Assembly: GCF_900114705.1 (NCBI RefSeq)
Contig: NZ_FOTW01000005.1
Span: 62,001 to 126,000 of the forward strand
Length of the DNA: 64,000 bases
Direction of reading: 5' to 3'
Source: Rugamonas rubra
GTDB taxonomy: Bacteria > Pseudomonadota > Gammaproteobacteria > Burkholderiales > Burkholderiaceae_D
The position numbers and the translations under genes are program-made. Of this stretch, positions 33,473 through 45,266 are shown piece after piece. The number at the start of each line of letters is the position of its first letter. Within the stretch, counting starts at the first letter, position 1. The notes beneath the pieces are model-generated. The model made no database searches. It was given only the letters and a program-made list of their open reading frames with translations, and was not told the origin of the DNA.

Positions 33473-35988
33473 TGGGCCTGGCCGCGCGCCGCGCGCTGGC
33501 GTTGGCGCTGCTGGCGGCACTGCTGTGGTCGCTTTCGGTGTATCCGGCCTACGTGCCGGCGCTGGCCGCCGGCCTGGCCGCCTACGCCGCCCTGCTGTGC
33601 TGGCGGCCGGCCTCGTGGCTGCTGGTGGTGCCGGCCCTGCTGCCGGTGTTCGACCTGGCGCCCTACACCGGCTGGTACTTCCTCGAGGAGCTCGACCTGC
33701 TGCTGCTGACCACCGTGGTGGTCGGCTACTGGCGCGCGCCGGCCGGCGCCCCGGCCAGGCCGGCGCTTGCCGGCGCCCCGGGCCAGCCCGCGCGCGCGCC
33801 CGTGTCCGCGCCGGCGCTGCCGCTGCGCCTGCCCGGCGCGGTGCGCCTGGGCGTACTGCTGGTCGGCGCCAGCGTCGCCGTCGCCGCCTGGACCGGCGTG
33901 CAGCCGCTGCCGCCGCTCGACGCCAACTCCTTCGCCAACTACCTGAGCCCCTACAACAGCCTGCGCGTGGCCAAGGGCTTCGCCTGGCTGCTGCTGCTGT
34001 ACCCGCTGCTGCGGCGCGACGCCGGCCGCGACAACCTGGCGCGCTACTTCGTGCCGGGCATGCTGCTCGGCCTGGCCGGCGCCAGCCTGGCGGTGGCCTG
34101 GGAGCGCGCCGTCTTCCCCGGCCTGCTCAACTTCTCCAGCGACTACCGCCCCACCGCGCCGTTCTCCGCCATGCACACCGGCGGCGCCGCGCTCGACGCC
34201 TATCTGGCCATGGCCCTGCCCTTCGTCGCCTGCTGGCTGCTCGACCGCCACGCCCGCCGCCGCCTGGCCGCCGCCCTGCTGCTGCTCGGCCTTGGCGTGT
34301 ACGCCGGCCTGGCCACCTTCTCGCGCGACGTCTACCTGGCCTACGCCTGCTCGGCCGCCATCATCGGCCTGCTGGCCCTGCAGCGCTGGCGCCGCCAGGG
34401 CGAGCTCGACGCCCGCCAGACCGGCTGGACGCTGGCCCTGGTGGCGCTGGCCGCGCTGCTGTTGCAGGCGGTGTTCGGCAGCAGCGGCTACCGTGGCCTG
34501 GGCGCCGCCCTCGGCCTGCTGGGCGCCGCCGCGCTGCTGGCGGCCGGCGGCCGGGGCCGCTGGCCGCGCGCCTGGCTGGCGGCCGGCGCGCTGGCGCTGC
34601 TGCTGCTCGACCTGGCCTGCTACCTCTACCTGCGGCGTGACGCCCCGCCCGGCACCGACAAGGGCGCCTACCTGGCCTATGCATTGTCGGCCGGCGTGTT
34701 CGCGCTGGCCCTGCCTCTGTCGCTGCGCCGTGGCGGCGGCGACCTGTCGCTGGCCGCGCTGGCCCTGCCCGGCCTGGCGCTGAGCACCGTGCTGGTGGCC
34801 GAGCACTGGGGCGGCGCGGCGGCGCGCCCCGCCGCGCTGGCCGTGGTCGCGCTGGCCGCCGCGCTGGCGGCGCTGCGCTGGCGCCGTGGCGCCGCCCTGT
34901 GGACGCTGAACCGGCGCAGCATCGCCGCCGGCCTGTGCTGCGCCATCGCCATGGCCATCGCCATCCCGCTGGCCGGCAGCTACTACCTGGGCAGCCGCTT
35001 CTCGACCGCCTCCGGCGACCTGGCGGTGCGCCTGGGCCACTGGGACGAGGCGCTGCAAATGATGGAGCCCGACCCGCTCACGCAGGCGCTGGGCATGGGC
35101 CTGGGGCGCTACCCGGCCACCTACCTGTGGAACACCAAGCACGGCGAGCGGCCGCCCACCTTCCGCTTCGCCGAGGAGGCCGGCCGCGCCTTCCTGCAGC
35201 TGTCGGTGTCGCGCTACCAGGGTGGCCACGGCGAGGAGTTGCGCATGCTGCAGCACGTCGCGCTGCGCCACGGCCAGCCCTACCTGCTGTCGCTCGACGT
35301 GCGCCGGCGCGACAACGCCACCGGCATGACGCTGGCGGTGTGCCAGCGCTGGCTGCTGTATCCGGTCAACTGCGCGGTGGCGCCGCTGCGCCTGCGCCCG
35401 GCCGACGGCAAGTGGCAGCACTACCAGGTCGGCCTGAACTTCGATCCGCCCGAGCGGCGCTGGCCGCTGCGCGCGCCGACCCAGTTCGAGCTGTCCATCG
35501 ACGGCGGCAACGCCGTGCTCGACGTCGCCAACCTGAGCCTGGCGGCGGCCGACGACGGCGCCGAGGCGCTGGCCAACGGCGCCTTCGCCCATGGCAACGA
35601 CCGCTGGTTCTTCAGCAGCGACCACAACCACTTCCCCTGGCACGTCAAAAATTTCGTCGTCAACCAGGTGTTCGAAACGGGATGGTGCGGCCTGGCCGCG
35701 ATGGCCCTGCTGCTGCTGGCCGTGGCCGCCGACCTGCTCAGGCGCGGCCTGGCCGGCGACGATAAGGCCGATGCAGCCTCGGCCGGCGTCTATCTGGCGG
35801 CGCTGGCCGGCGCCATGGCGGTCGGCCTGTTCGACAGCATCGTCGACGTGCCGCGCCTGACCCTGCTGCTCGGCCTGATCCTGCTGGCCGCCACGCTGCG
35901 CCCGCCGCGCCAGGGAACGCCGCGCCTCAGTCGGCGCCGCTCCGGATCGACAGCCGCGCCATCAGGTCGTACAAGGTCGGACGGGTGA
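33469..35988 (+). CDS. O-antigen ligase-like polymerase with internal extracytoplasmic domain
   Basis: The product is 839 aa, almost twice the usual ligase or Wzy length. About a dozen hydrophobic helices fill residues 5-540, including the conserved segment SAMHTGGAALDAYLAMALPF and ATFSRDVYLAY. Residues of about 545-745 form a soluble, beta-rich region (RAFLQLSVSRY, YLLSLDVRRRD, FELSIDGGNAVLDVANLSL) like a carbohydrate-binding jelly roll, followed by a final membrane pair. It probably polymerises or ligates the polymer on the periplasmic face. The ATG at 33469 overlaps the TPR stop. The 3' end overlaps prsR by 62 bases on the other strand. Confidence 0.83.
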   Translation: MMGLAARRALALALLAALLWSLSVYPAYVPALAAGLAAYAALLCWRPASWLLVVPALLPVFDLAPYTGWYFLEELDLLLLTTVVVGYWRAPAGAPARPALAGAPGQPARAPVSAPALPLRLPGAVRLGVLLVGASVAVAAWTGVQPLPPLDANSFANYLSPYNSLRVAKGFAWLLLLYPLLRRDAGRDNLARYFVPGMLLGLAGASLAVAWERAVFPGLLNFSSDYRPTAPFSAMHTGGAALDAYLAMALPFVACWLLDRHARRRLAAALLLLGLGVYAGLATFSRDVYLAYACSAAIIGLLALQRWRRQGELDARQTGWTLALVALAALLLQAVFGSSGYRGLGAALGLLGAAALLAAGGRGRWPRAWLAAGALALLLLDLACYLYLRRDAPPGTDKGAYLAYALSAGVFALALPLSLRRGGGDLSLAALALPGLALSTVLVAEHWGGAAARPAALAVVALAAALAALRWRRGAALWTLNRRSIAAGLCCAIAMAIAIPLAGSYYLGSRFSTASGDLAVRLGHWDEALQMMEPDPLTQALGMGLGRYPATYLWNTKHGERPPTFRFAEEAGRAFLQLSVSRYQGGHGEELRMLQHVALRHGQPYLLSLDVRRRDNATGMTLAVCQRWLLYPVNCAVAPLRLRPADGKWQHYQVGLNFDPPERRWPLRAPTQFELSIDGGNAVLDVANLSLAAADDGAEALANGAFAHGNDRWFFSSDHNHFPWHVKNFVVNQVFETGWCGLAAMALLLLAVAADLLRRGLAGDDKADAASAGVYLAALAGAMAVGLFDSIVDVPRLTLLLGLILLAATLRPPRQGTPRLSRRRSGSTAAPSGRTRSDG

Positions 35989-37294
35989 CGCCGAGCAGCT
36001 CGGAGGCCTTCATGATGTTGCTCTCCGAGCGGTTCAAGGCGTTCAGCACGGCGCCGTACTCGGCCTGGTCGCGCACCTGGCGCAGGTTGAGCGGCTCGGC
36101 CGGCGGCAGCACGCCGGCCAGGCCCAGGTCGGCGGCGGCGATCATCGCGCCGTCGGCCATGATGACGGCGCGGCGGATGCAGTTCTCCATCTCGCGCACG
36201 TTGCCCGGCCAGCGGTGCGCGGCGATGGCGCTGAGCGCGTCGTCGCCGAAGGCCAGGCCGGGGCGCTGCTCGCGGGCGCAGAACAGGGTCTTGAAGTGCT
36301 GTGCCAGCAGCACCGCGTCGCCGACGCGCTGGCGCAGCGGCGGAATGGCGATGACGATTTCCGACAGGCGGTAGTACAAGTCCTCGCGGAAGCGCCCGGC
36401 GGCGCTGAGCTCCTGCAGATTCTGGTGGGTGGCGCAGACCACCCGCACGTCGACGGCGATCTCCTCGCGCCCGCCGACCCGCTCGATCACCCGCTCCTGC
36501 AGGAAGCGCAGCAACTTGGCCTGCAGCGCCATCGGCAGGTCGCCCACCTCGTCGAGGAAGAAGGTGCCGCCGTGCGCCAGCTCGACCTTGCCCTTGGTCT
36601 GCTTGACGGCGCCGGTGAAGGCGCCGCGCTCGTAGCCGAACAACTCGCTCTCGAGCAGGTTCTCCGGGATCGCCGCGCAGTTGATGGCGACGAAGCGGCC
36701 CTGCTGGCGCGCGCTCATCTGGTGCAGCGCGCGCGCCAGCACCTCCTTGCCGGTGCCGCTCTCGCCGAGCAGCATCACCGAGGCCGAGCTGGGCGCCACC
36801 TTCTCGATGCTGCGGCACAGCTTGAGCATGCCGGGGTCGCGGCTGATGACACCGGCCAGCGGCTGCTCGGCCGCCCGGCTCTGGCTCAGCCGCAGGTTCT
36901 CGGCCTGCAGCTCGTGCAGGTAGAAGGCGCGCTGCAGCACCAGGCCGAGCATCTGCGCGTCGGCCGGCTTCTGGTGGAAGTCGTAGGCGCCCTGCGCCAC
37001 CGCCTTGAGGGCGTGGGCCGGGTCCTGGTTGCCGGTCAGGACGATGACCTTGCTGGCCGGCGCCAGCGCCAGGATCTCGCCCAAGGTGGCCAGGCCCTCG
37101 GTGGCGCCCTCCGGGTCGGGCGGCAGGCCCAGGTCCATCAGCACCACCGCCGGCTCGTGGCGGCGCAGCTGGGCGATGGCGCCCTCGCGGTCGCCCGCCA
37201 CCACCACCTGGTAGGCGTCGAAGCTCCAGCGCAGCTGTTTTTGCAGGCCGGGGTCGTCCTCGACCACCAGCAATATCGGTTTGTTCGTCTTCAC
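35927..37294 (-). CDS. prsR: PEP-CTERM-box response regulator PrsR, sigma-54 activator
   Basis: The product is 455 aa from a GTG start ([14 protein letters not shown]) with AGGGAACAGG upstream. It has a receiver domain (phospho-acceptor in [11 protein letters not shown]), a sigma-54 AAA+ domain with Walker [15 protein letters not shown] (contacts RpoN) and [13 protein letters not shown], and a C-terminal Fis-type helix-turn-helix ([16 protein letters not shown]). In other bacteria PrsK/PrsR with RpoN controls PEP-CTERM genes. In this window its likely targets are the two 19-bp box plus sigma-54 promoters at 5.8 and 8.9 kb. Confidence 0.95.
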   Translation of the reverse strand: MKTNKPILLVVEDDPGLQKQLRWSFDAYQVVVAGDREGAIAQLRRHEPAVVLMDLGLPPDPEGATEGLATLGEILALAPASKVIVLTGNQDPAHALKAVAQGAYDFHQKPADAQMLGLVLQRAFYLHELQAENLRLSQSRAAEQPLAGVISRDPGMLKLCRSIEKVAPSSASVMLLGESGTGKEVLARALHQMSARQQGRFVAINCAAIPENLLESELFGYERGAFTGAVKQTKGKVELAHGGTFFLDEVGDLPMALQAKLLRFLQERVIERVGGREEIAVDVRVVCATHQNLQELSAAGRFREDLYYRLSEIVIAIPPLRQRVGDAVLLAQHFKTLFCAREQRPGLAFGDDALSAIAAHRWPGNVREMENCIRRAVIMADGAMIAAADLGLAGVLPPAEPLNLRQVRDQAEYGAVLNALNRSESNIMKASELLGVTRPTLYDLMARLSIRSGAD

Positions 37295-37311
37295 CCTGTT
37301 CCCTATCTGTT

Positions 37312-39375
37312 CTACGCGGCCTGCTCGACGGCGGACCGCTGGCTGCGGTATAGCGGCAGGCGCAGCACGAAGCTGCTGCCCTGGCCGGGCACGCTGGCGA
37401 CCTCCATGCGGCCGCCCAGCTGCGCGATGTATTCCTTGCTCTCGAAGGCGCCGATGCCCATGCCGGCCGACTTGGTCGAGTCGAAGGGCTTGAACAGGCG
37501 CTCGCGGATGAAGTCGGCGCTCATGCCGCTGCCGGTGTCGCTGACCTCGATGCGCGCCACGCCGTCGACGCGGGCCAGACGCACGCTGACGGCGCCGCCG
37601 CGCGGCGTCGCCTCGATGGCGTTCTGGATCAGGTGGCCGAGCACGCGCGCCAGCCGCTCCGGGTCGGCCAGCACCTGCGTGGCGGCGTCGGCGTCGGCGA
37701 TCAGCAGCGTCGGGCGCGGCTCGAAGGCGGCCTTCAGCTCGACCGCCTGGCGCAGCAGCTTGGCCAGCGCCAGCGGCACGGCGCGCTCGGGCGTGTCGCC
37801 CCGGCTGAGCTTTTGCAGCAGCCGCTTCATCTTCTGCACGGCGAAGTCGACGGTCTCGCGCATGTCCTGCTGGAACTCCGGATTGTCGCGGTGGCGCTCG
37901 GCGTTCTGCATCAGCAGCGACAGCTGCGACACCAGGTTCTTCAGGTCGTGCACGACGAAGGTCGACAGCCGGTTGAAGGAGTCGAACTGGCGCGCCATGC
38001 TCAGCGCGGTGGCCGCCTCGCGCTGCGCCAGGTAGCTGGCCACCTGGCTGCCGGCGATCCTCAGCAGGTCGATGGTTTCCCAGTTCAGCTTGACCGGCTG
38101 CGGCGGCTGCAGCAGCAGCACGAAGCCGGACAACTGGCCGTGCAGGATCAGCGGCAGCACCAGCCAGGCGCGCGGCACGGCCGGCAGCCAGGCCGGCAGC
38201 GCCACCGCGCCCTCGGCGCCGGCGGCGTGGCCGGCCACCTCGACCAGCCACTGCTTGTCGCCCAGCAGGCGGCAGAACGGCGAGTCGGCCGCCTCGTCGT
38301 CGGCCGGCAGCGGCATGTGCCAGTGCGCCGCCGGTTCGCAGCGGCCGTTGTCGCGGCGCAGCCACAGCGCACCGGCCGGGCTGCCCACCAGCGCCGCCAC
38401 CGCCTCGATGCTGCGGCTGCCCAGGTCCGGCCCCGGCTCGGACAGCGCGCGCGTCAGCGCCAGCCATTCCTCGCGGTAGTCGTAGTGGTAGCGGTAGAAG
38501 TGTTTGTTGATCAGCACCTTCAGGCCGGCGCGGAAGCGCCCCGAGAACAGGATGCCGGCCAACAGCAGCACGGCGCCGAACAGGAAGGCCAGCTGCATCA
38601 TCGCGCCCCAGCTGCCGCCGACGTAGCGCAGGTAATAGGCGGCCGCGCCCATCGCCAGCAGATAGCAGGCCGAGCCGAGCAAGGTGGCCGAGTGCAGCAG
38701 CGCCAGCCGCGACAGCGCCAGCTGCGGCGCCGAGGCGGCGCTGCGCGCCACCGCCACCGCCAGCAGCGGCGCGCTGAGCGCGTAGACCACGCCGCGCGCG
38801 CTCCACAGCTCCGGGTTGACGGCGCGGAACAGCAAGGTGTCGCTGTACAGGTAGAAGTCGTAGACGAACATCGCGCCTATGCCCAGGCAGGCGTACTTGA
38901 TGGCCCAGCGTTGTTGCGCCGGTGTGCTGCGGTAGAGCTGCTCGACCAGCAGCATGCCCAACATGGCCATGGCCAGGCGCAGCATCACGGCGGGCAGGAA
39001 GGCCAGCGCGGCGCCCCAGCACAGCGGCAGCAGGGTCAGCGCCGCCGCCGCCGCGTAGGCCAGCGCCAGCGCGGCGCCGCCGCCGCGCCACCACGGCTGG
39101 CCGGGGCGGCGCGCCAGCTGGCCGGCCAGCGCCAGCAACAGCAGGCTCCAGCCGGCGTTGCGGGCCAGCTCGAGCGCCTCGAGCAGGGCCGCCGGCACGC
39201 CGCCGGCGCGCTCCTGCCAGGCCAGCGCCGCGCTCCAGGCCAGCATCAGCGCGCTGGCCGCCGACAGCGGCCGGCCGTGCGGGTGGCCGCGCCACAGCAG
39301 CGCCAGCGCCAGCCCCAGCAGCAGGAAGGCGGCGCCGGCGATGGCGTAGCTGAACTGCGCGACCTCGGCCGCCAT
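37312..39375 (-). CDS. prsK: PEP-CTERM system histidine kinase PrsK
   Basis: The product is 687 aa. Eight or so membrane helices (1-270) precede a GAF-like domain (about 310-450), a dimerisation helix with the phospho-acceptor His in STFVVHDLKNLVSQLSLL, and an ATPase domain with N box HLIQNAIEA and G boxes DTGSGMS and GMGIGAFESKEY. It is the sensor for PrsR, whose gene starts 17 bases after its stop. The ATG two bases after the sugar-transferase stop was chosen; this implies one transcript for all three genes. Confidence 0.95.
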   Translation of the reverse strand: MAAEVAQFSYAIAGAAFLLLGLALALLWRGHPHGRPLSAASALMLAWSAALAWQERAGGVPAALLEALELARNAGWSLLLLALAGQLARRPGQPWWRGGGAALALAYAAAAALTLLPLCWGAALAFLPAVMLRLAMAMLGMLLVEQLYRSTPAQQRWAIKYACLGIGAMFVYDFYLYSDTLLFRAVNPELWSARGVVYALSAPLLAVAVARSAASAPQLALSRLALLHSATLLGSACYLLAMGAAAYYLRYVGGSWGAMMQLAFLFGAVLLLAGILFSGRFRAGLKVLINKHFYRYHYDYREEWLALTRALSEPGPDLGSRSIEAVAALVGSPAGALWLRRDNGRCEPAAHWHMPLPADDEAADSPFCRLLGDKQWLVEVAGHAAGAEGAVALPAWLPAVPRAWLVLPLILHGQLSGFVLLLQPPQPVKLNWETIDLLRIAGSQVASYLAQREAATALSMARQFDSFNRLSTFVVHDLKNLVSQLSLLMQNAERHRDNPEFQQDMRETVDFAVQKMKRLLQKLSRGDTPERAVPLALAKLLRQAVELKAAFEPRPTLLIADADAATQVLADPERLARVLGHLIQNAIEATPRGGAVSVRLARVDGVARIEVSDTGSGMSADFIRERLFKPFDSTKSAGMGIGAFESKEYIAQLGGRMEVASVPGQGSSFVLRLPLYRSQRSAVEQAA

Positions 39376-39377
39376 GC

Positions 39378-40778
39378 CTAGCGCCCGGCGCCCAGCAGCA
39401 CCACCTTGACCGTGTCGATCAGGATCAGGATGTCGAGCAGCAGGCTGTTGTTCTTCACGTAGTACAGGTCGTAGCGCAGCTTCTGCACCGCGTCCTCGAC
39501 CGAGTCGCCGTAGCCGTAGTGGACCTGGGCCCAGCCGGTGATGCCGGGCTTGAGGCAGTGCCGCACGTTGTAGTAGGGCACCCCCTCGGCCAGCAGGCGG
39601 ACGAAGTGCTGGCGCTCCGGACGCGGCCCGACGAAGCTCATCTCGCCCTTGAACACGTTCCAGATCTGCGGCAGCTCGTCGATCCGCGCGCGGCGGATGA
39701 ACTGGCCGACCCGGGTCACCCTTGGGTCGTTCTTGGCGGCCCACTGCGGCTTGCCGTCGCGTTCGGCGTTGAAGCCCATGCTGCGGAACTTCCAGACGTG
39801 GAAGGCCTTGCAGTCCTTGCCGATGCGCTCCTGCCGGTAGAACACCGGCTGGCGGTCCTCGGCGTAGATGCACAGCGCCGTCAGCAGCATCACCGGCAGG
39901 GTCAGCAGCAGCAGGCACAGGCTGACGGCCACGTCGAAGCTGCGCTTCATGAAGGTGCGCAGGGTGGTCTGGTCGAAGCCGCCGCCGTACACCAGCCAGC
40001 TCGGCTGCATCGACTCGACGCGGATCTGGCAGGTCTCGCGCTCGAAGAAGGAGTCGGCGTCGATGATGCGGATGCCCGACATCTTGCAGTTGAGCAGCTC
40101 GTCGGTGGGGAACGGGCCGCCGCGCCGGTTCTTCACCGAGACGACGATCTCGTCGGCGCCGTGCTGGCGCGCCAACGACAGCAGCGAGGTCGCCGCGTCG
40201 AGCTGGAGCAGCTGCTGCGGCGCCACGCAGGACGGCTCGGCCGGCACCGGGATGAAGCCGATGATGTGGTATTTGCGGTAGCTTTGGCGCAGCGCCAGCT
40301 CGCCGATCTCGTTGGCCAGCTGGCCGCTGCCGAGGATCAGGATGCGCGACTTGAGGAAGGCCGAGTCGGACGTCTTGAGGAACACCACGCGCACCAGGGC
40401 GATGCCGCCGGCCGCCACCAGCAGCACCATCATCAACGTGCCGCGGTCGATGTACAGGCCGGGCACGGTGTCGAGCACCAGCGTGAGGATGCAAAAGCCC
40501 ATGACGAAGGCCGGCGCCAGTTGCAGCAGCAGCGGTTTGAGCAGGCCGGCGCGGAAGTCCAGGTGGTACATGCCCAGCGTGCCCATGCTGAACACCATGG
40601 CGACGGCGAACACGCAGGCCGACAGGAAGGCGTGCTCCAGCTTGGGCAGGACCAGCGGGCTGTCGTGGAAGAAGCGCAGCCCGGCGCCGGCGTAGAAGGA
40701 CCCGACCAGGATCAGCAGCTCCAGCACCAGCAGACCGGAGACCGCCTTCGATACGTAATGGTTGAATATTCGGTACAT
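39378..40778 (-). CDS. XrtA/EpsB-type initiating sugar transferase (polyisoprenyl-phosphate hexose-1-P transferase)
   Basis: The product is 466 aa: four N-terminal membrane helices, a Rossmann-like middle (RILILGSGQLANEIGELAL), a fifth helix after FDQTTLRTFMKRSFD, and the catalytic domain with KFRSMG, RRARIDELPQIWNVFKGEMSFVGPRPE. It would load the first sugar phosphate on undecaprenyl phosphate and so start the repeat unit. It matches the PEP-CTERM associated sugar-transferase family. The gene precedes prsK by two bases. Confidence 0.95.
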   Translation of the reverse strand: MYRIFNHYVSKAVSGLLVLELLILVGSFYAGAGLRFFHDSPLVLPKLEHAFLSACVFAVAMVFSMGTLGMYHLDFRAGLLKPLLLQLAPAFVMGFCILTLVLDTVPGLYIDRGTLMMVLLVAAGGIALVRVVFLKTSDSAFLKSRILILGSGQLANEIGELALRQSYRKYHIIGFIPVPAEPSCVAPQQLLQLDAATSLLSLARQHGADEIVVSVKNRRGGPFPTDELLNCKMSGIRIIDADSFFERETCQIRVESMQPSWLVYGGGFDQTTLRTFMKRSFDVAVSLCLLLLTLPVMLLTALCIYAEDRQPVFYRQERIGKDCKAFHVWKFRSMGFNAERDGKPQWAAKNDPRVTRVGQFIRRARIDELPQIWNVFKGEMSFVGPRPERQHFVRLLAEGVPYYNVRHCLKPGITGWAQVHYGYGDSVEDAVQKLRYDLYYVKNNSLLLDILILIDTVKVVLLGAGR

Positions 40779-40844
40779 CTTCTTCTCCCCGCCTGGTGGG
40801 CGGCAGTCAAACTGCGCTTGTACGACGCCGTGGCATGCCCGGCG

Positions 40845-41888
<1,044 letters not shown>

Positions 41889-41928
41889 CGAGGCGGTTCC
41901 TTGAAATCGTGGTGGAGTGGCGGCCGGC

Positions 41929-43218
<1,290 letters not shown>

Positions 43219-43262
43219 CGTATGTCCAAGAAGTAAATTTAAATTATCATAAAAACAATTAT

Positions 43263-43310
43263 AGTTATACCACGATATCGGCCTGATAGTTATAAATTTT
43301 TTAAGTTATA
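43263..43310. repeat. Three direct copies of AGTTATA upstream of tviB
   Basis: AGTTATA occurs at 43263-43269, 43288-43294 and 43304-43310, that is with spacings of 25 and 16 bases. The middle copy overlaps the candidate -10 hexamer. Repeats in such a place are typical of activator or repressor sites. Confidence 0.5.
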
Positions 43311-43316
43311 TGGCAA
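43289..43316 (-). promoter_or_regulatory. Candidate sigma-70 promoter of the tviB-prsR operon
   Basis: On the minus strand TTGCCA (43311-43316) and TATAAC (43289-43294) are separated by 16 bases. It is the best -35/-10 pair in the A+T-rich stretch and would leave a leader of about 65 bases. Confidence 0.5.
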
Positions 43317-43354
43317 TATAAATATCTTAAGAACAACGTTTTAGACACAAACGT

Positions 43355-43371
43355 CGGCAAGCTTCTTGCCG
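43355..43371. other. Perfect inverted repeat CGGCAAG-CTT-CTTGCCG
   Basis: Seven-base arms flank a three-base centre, 137 bases upstream of tviB. It could be an operator for a dimeric regulator or a small hairpin. No T-run follows on either strand. Confidence 0.45.
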
Positions 43372-44038
43372 CTGAGCACGCCTTGGCGACGCCGCCGAGG
43401 GGGCTCTCCGGCGCGCCCGCGCGGCGCCAGGCGGGCGCGCGGCGGCGCGGACTGGAAAGGCGGCATCGGCGCACCGCGCGCGCCTAAAAAATGGGGGAGT
43501 TGCCGGGTGCGGGCTCAGCCCGGGGGGCGCGCCTCAGCGCATCGACGCAGCGCCGACCGGCGCCGCCGGCGCCGCCAGTCGACCTCGGAACCGGCCGCCG
43601 GCGCGCGCCCAGCCTCGTACCTCAAGGCAAAAGCTGTTGCCGAGCACGGCAAGGCGGCGGCACACACCGGGAGCGCGCAAGACAATATGGATAGATCGGC
43701 AATCGCCTTCAACGTATCATCCTTTGGCTGAACCATGCTGTCGGACAGATCCTACAAAGCGACAGGATGTTATAAATATAACGCCTATTCGTGGTCAAAA
43801 AATACACGAATTGTCACAACACAAACTCCCATTGAGGAAGCGATGGCGGCTCGTCGTGTTGTAAATATGCTCAGACCGGACGGTGTGGTGTTGTGAAAAT
43901 AATACGCTTCAGACACAATATTAAAGTTATGATAATGATGTCCGCTGGCAGAATGGCGGACGGCAGCAAACTCAACCCGACCGCGTACGCGACAAACGGC
44001 TTCGACCAGGACATTGCGCGCGACGACACGATTATCTA

Positions 44039-45097
44039 ATGGACAAATCGACCAATATCGACCTGTGCCGGGGAATGCTGTTCGTCCTGATGGCCAACAC
44101 CCACGCCTCCTCGGTGTCCCATCTGCCCGCCGACAGCTGGCTGCTGTCCGACCTGTGGCTGCCGACCGGCTGGGCCACGGTCACCTTCGTCGTGCTGTCG
44201 GGCTACAGCGTCGGCTTCATCACTTCGCGGCGCAGCCCCAACGCGGCCTGGGACCGCGCGCTGTACCGCCGCGCCAAGCAGATCCTCGCCGTCATGCTGG
44301 TCTCCAACGCCATCTTCGCCATCCTGCGCGAGGCCGTCGCCGGACGGATGGACGCCGTCCACACGGCGCCCTGGTGGCTCGGCTTCCTGACGCTGCAAAC
44401 GCCGTGGACCATCTCCGGCGTGTTGCTGCCCACCGCCCTGCTGCTGCTGTGCGCGCCCGAGCTGCAGCGCCGCTTCCGCTTCTCGTGCTGGCAATTGCTT
44501 TTCTACATGATCGGCGCGCGCGCCCTGGTCGCCGTGCTCAGCATCGAGGTCGCCGAGTCGCCGCTGGCGGCCAGCTGGGCCGCCCGCTTCTTCCTGCTCG
44601 AAGGCTTCGGCGGCTTTCCCGTGCTGCCGTTCGTGCTCAACGGCTGCATCGGCATCGCCCTGGGCATGCTGCGCAACCACAGCGAATGGCAGTGGCAAAG
44701 GGTGATCCTGCTGCTGATGGGCTTGCAGGTCGGCATCTACCTGACCTCCTACTACCCGACCTCCTTCGCCTCGGAGATGGTCGTGGCGACCTTCGGCGCG
44801 GCCGGCAAGTTCGCCTGGATGTACTTCCTGGCGCACATCCTGAAACTGTCGCGCCTGCGCTGGCTGGCCGACCCGGTCGAGCTGATCGGCAAGTTCGCCC
44901 TCGGCTCCTTCGTCATGCACCGCTTCTTCCTGCACGCGCTGGCCGAGGGACTGGTGCTGGCCCGGTTGCCGTATCTGCCGCCGGAGATGCGCATGGCCAC
45001 CCTGCTGCTGTGCACCCTACTGCTGACCTGGAGCCTGTGCCGCATGCGCCAGCACACCAACTGGATCGACACGCCGTTCCGCCGCCTGGCGCTGTAG
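44039..45097 (+). CDS. Acyltransferase 3/OpgC-like membrane protein
   Basis: The product is 352 aa with about ten membrane helices. It starts MDKSTNIDLCRGMLFVLMANTHAS, which matches the D-x-x-R-G helix 1 of acyltransferase-3/OpgC proteins, and has VLSGYSVGF at helix 3. The usual catalytic His of helix 1 seems to be the one in NTHAS. It would transfer an acyl or succinyl group to a glycan at the membrane. The ATG has no good ribosome site. It diverges from the tviB operon across the long non-coding region and may modify the same polymer. Confidence 0.78.
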   Translation: MDKSTNIDLCRGMLFVLMANTHASSVSHLPADSWLLSDLWLPTGWATVTFVVLSGYSVGFITSRRSPNAAWDRALYRRAKQILAVMLVSNAIFAILREAVAGRMDAVHTAPWWLGFLTLQTPWTISGVLLPTALLLLCAPELQRRFRFSCWQLLFYMIGARALVAVLSIEVAESPLAASWAARFFLLEGFGGFPVLPFVLNGCIGIALGMLRNHSEWQWQRVILLLMGLQVGIYLTSYYPTSFASEMVVATFGAAGKFAWMYFLAHILKLSRLRWLADPVELIGKFALGSFVMHRFFLHALAEGLVLARLPYLPPEMRMATLLLCTLLLTWSLCRMRQHTNWIDTPFRRLAL

Positions 45098-45202
45098 CGC
45101 CGCAGGCCGCAGGCTAGGAGTGTGCGCGGCAGAACGATTTCACACGAATTTCCGGTATCTTCAAGGGTGCCTTCCCCCTTCCTAGGGACGAGATCGTTGA
45201 TC

Positions 45203-45239
45203 CTGACGCGATCCGAGAGGTCGAGATTTTTCGCGTCAG
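45203..45239. terminator. Inverted repeat CTGACGCGA...TCGCGTCAG between convergent genes
   Basis: A perfect 9-bp stem (45203-45211 with 45231-45239) encloses a 19-base loop. It lies between the convergent acyltransferase and small membrane-protein genes, and on the plus strand is followed by a T/C-rich stretch (TTTCATTTTCTTC). It is a terminator candidate of moderate quality. Confidence 0.45.
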
Positions 45240-45266
45240 TTTCATTTTCTTCTGCCACACAGACTC

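Larger units (their letters stand above)
43219..44038. other. 820-bp non-coding region with A+T-rich flanks and GC-rich centre
   Basis: No convincing gene is present. The left 130 bases are strongly A+T-rich and hold three copies of AGTTATA plus a promoter candidate. A perfect dyad CGGCAAG-CTT-CTTGCCG lies at 43355-43371. A GC-rich centre (43370-43640) is followed by a second A+T-rich part with GTTATA-AA-TATAAC (43769-43782), TTGTCACAA (43811-43819) and two GTTGT-A/T-rich elements near 43859 and 43890. The size suggests complex regulation or an RNA gene. Confidence 0.6.

Noticed and set aside
43366-43731. Possible genes in the 820-bp gap (plus strand here; minus strand 43515-43736)
   Set aside because: Both are Arg/Ala-rich, have no ribosome site and no similarity to any family. 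The minus-strand one has a hydrophobic start but ends in an Arg run typical of random GC-rich frames.
44752-45266. Open minus-strand frame with normal-looking residues downstream of the small membrane protein
   Set aside because: It is open only because of composition, shows no start or motif, and overlaps the acyltransferase gene. A remnant gene cannot be excluded but is not supported.
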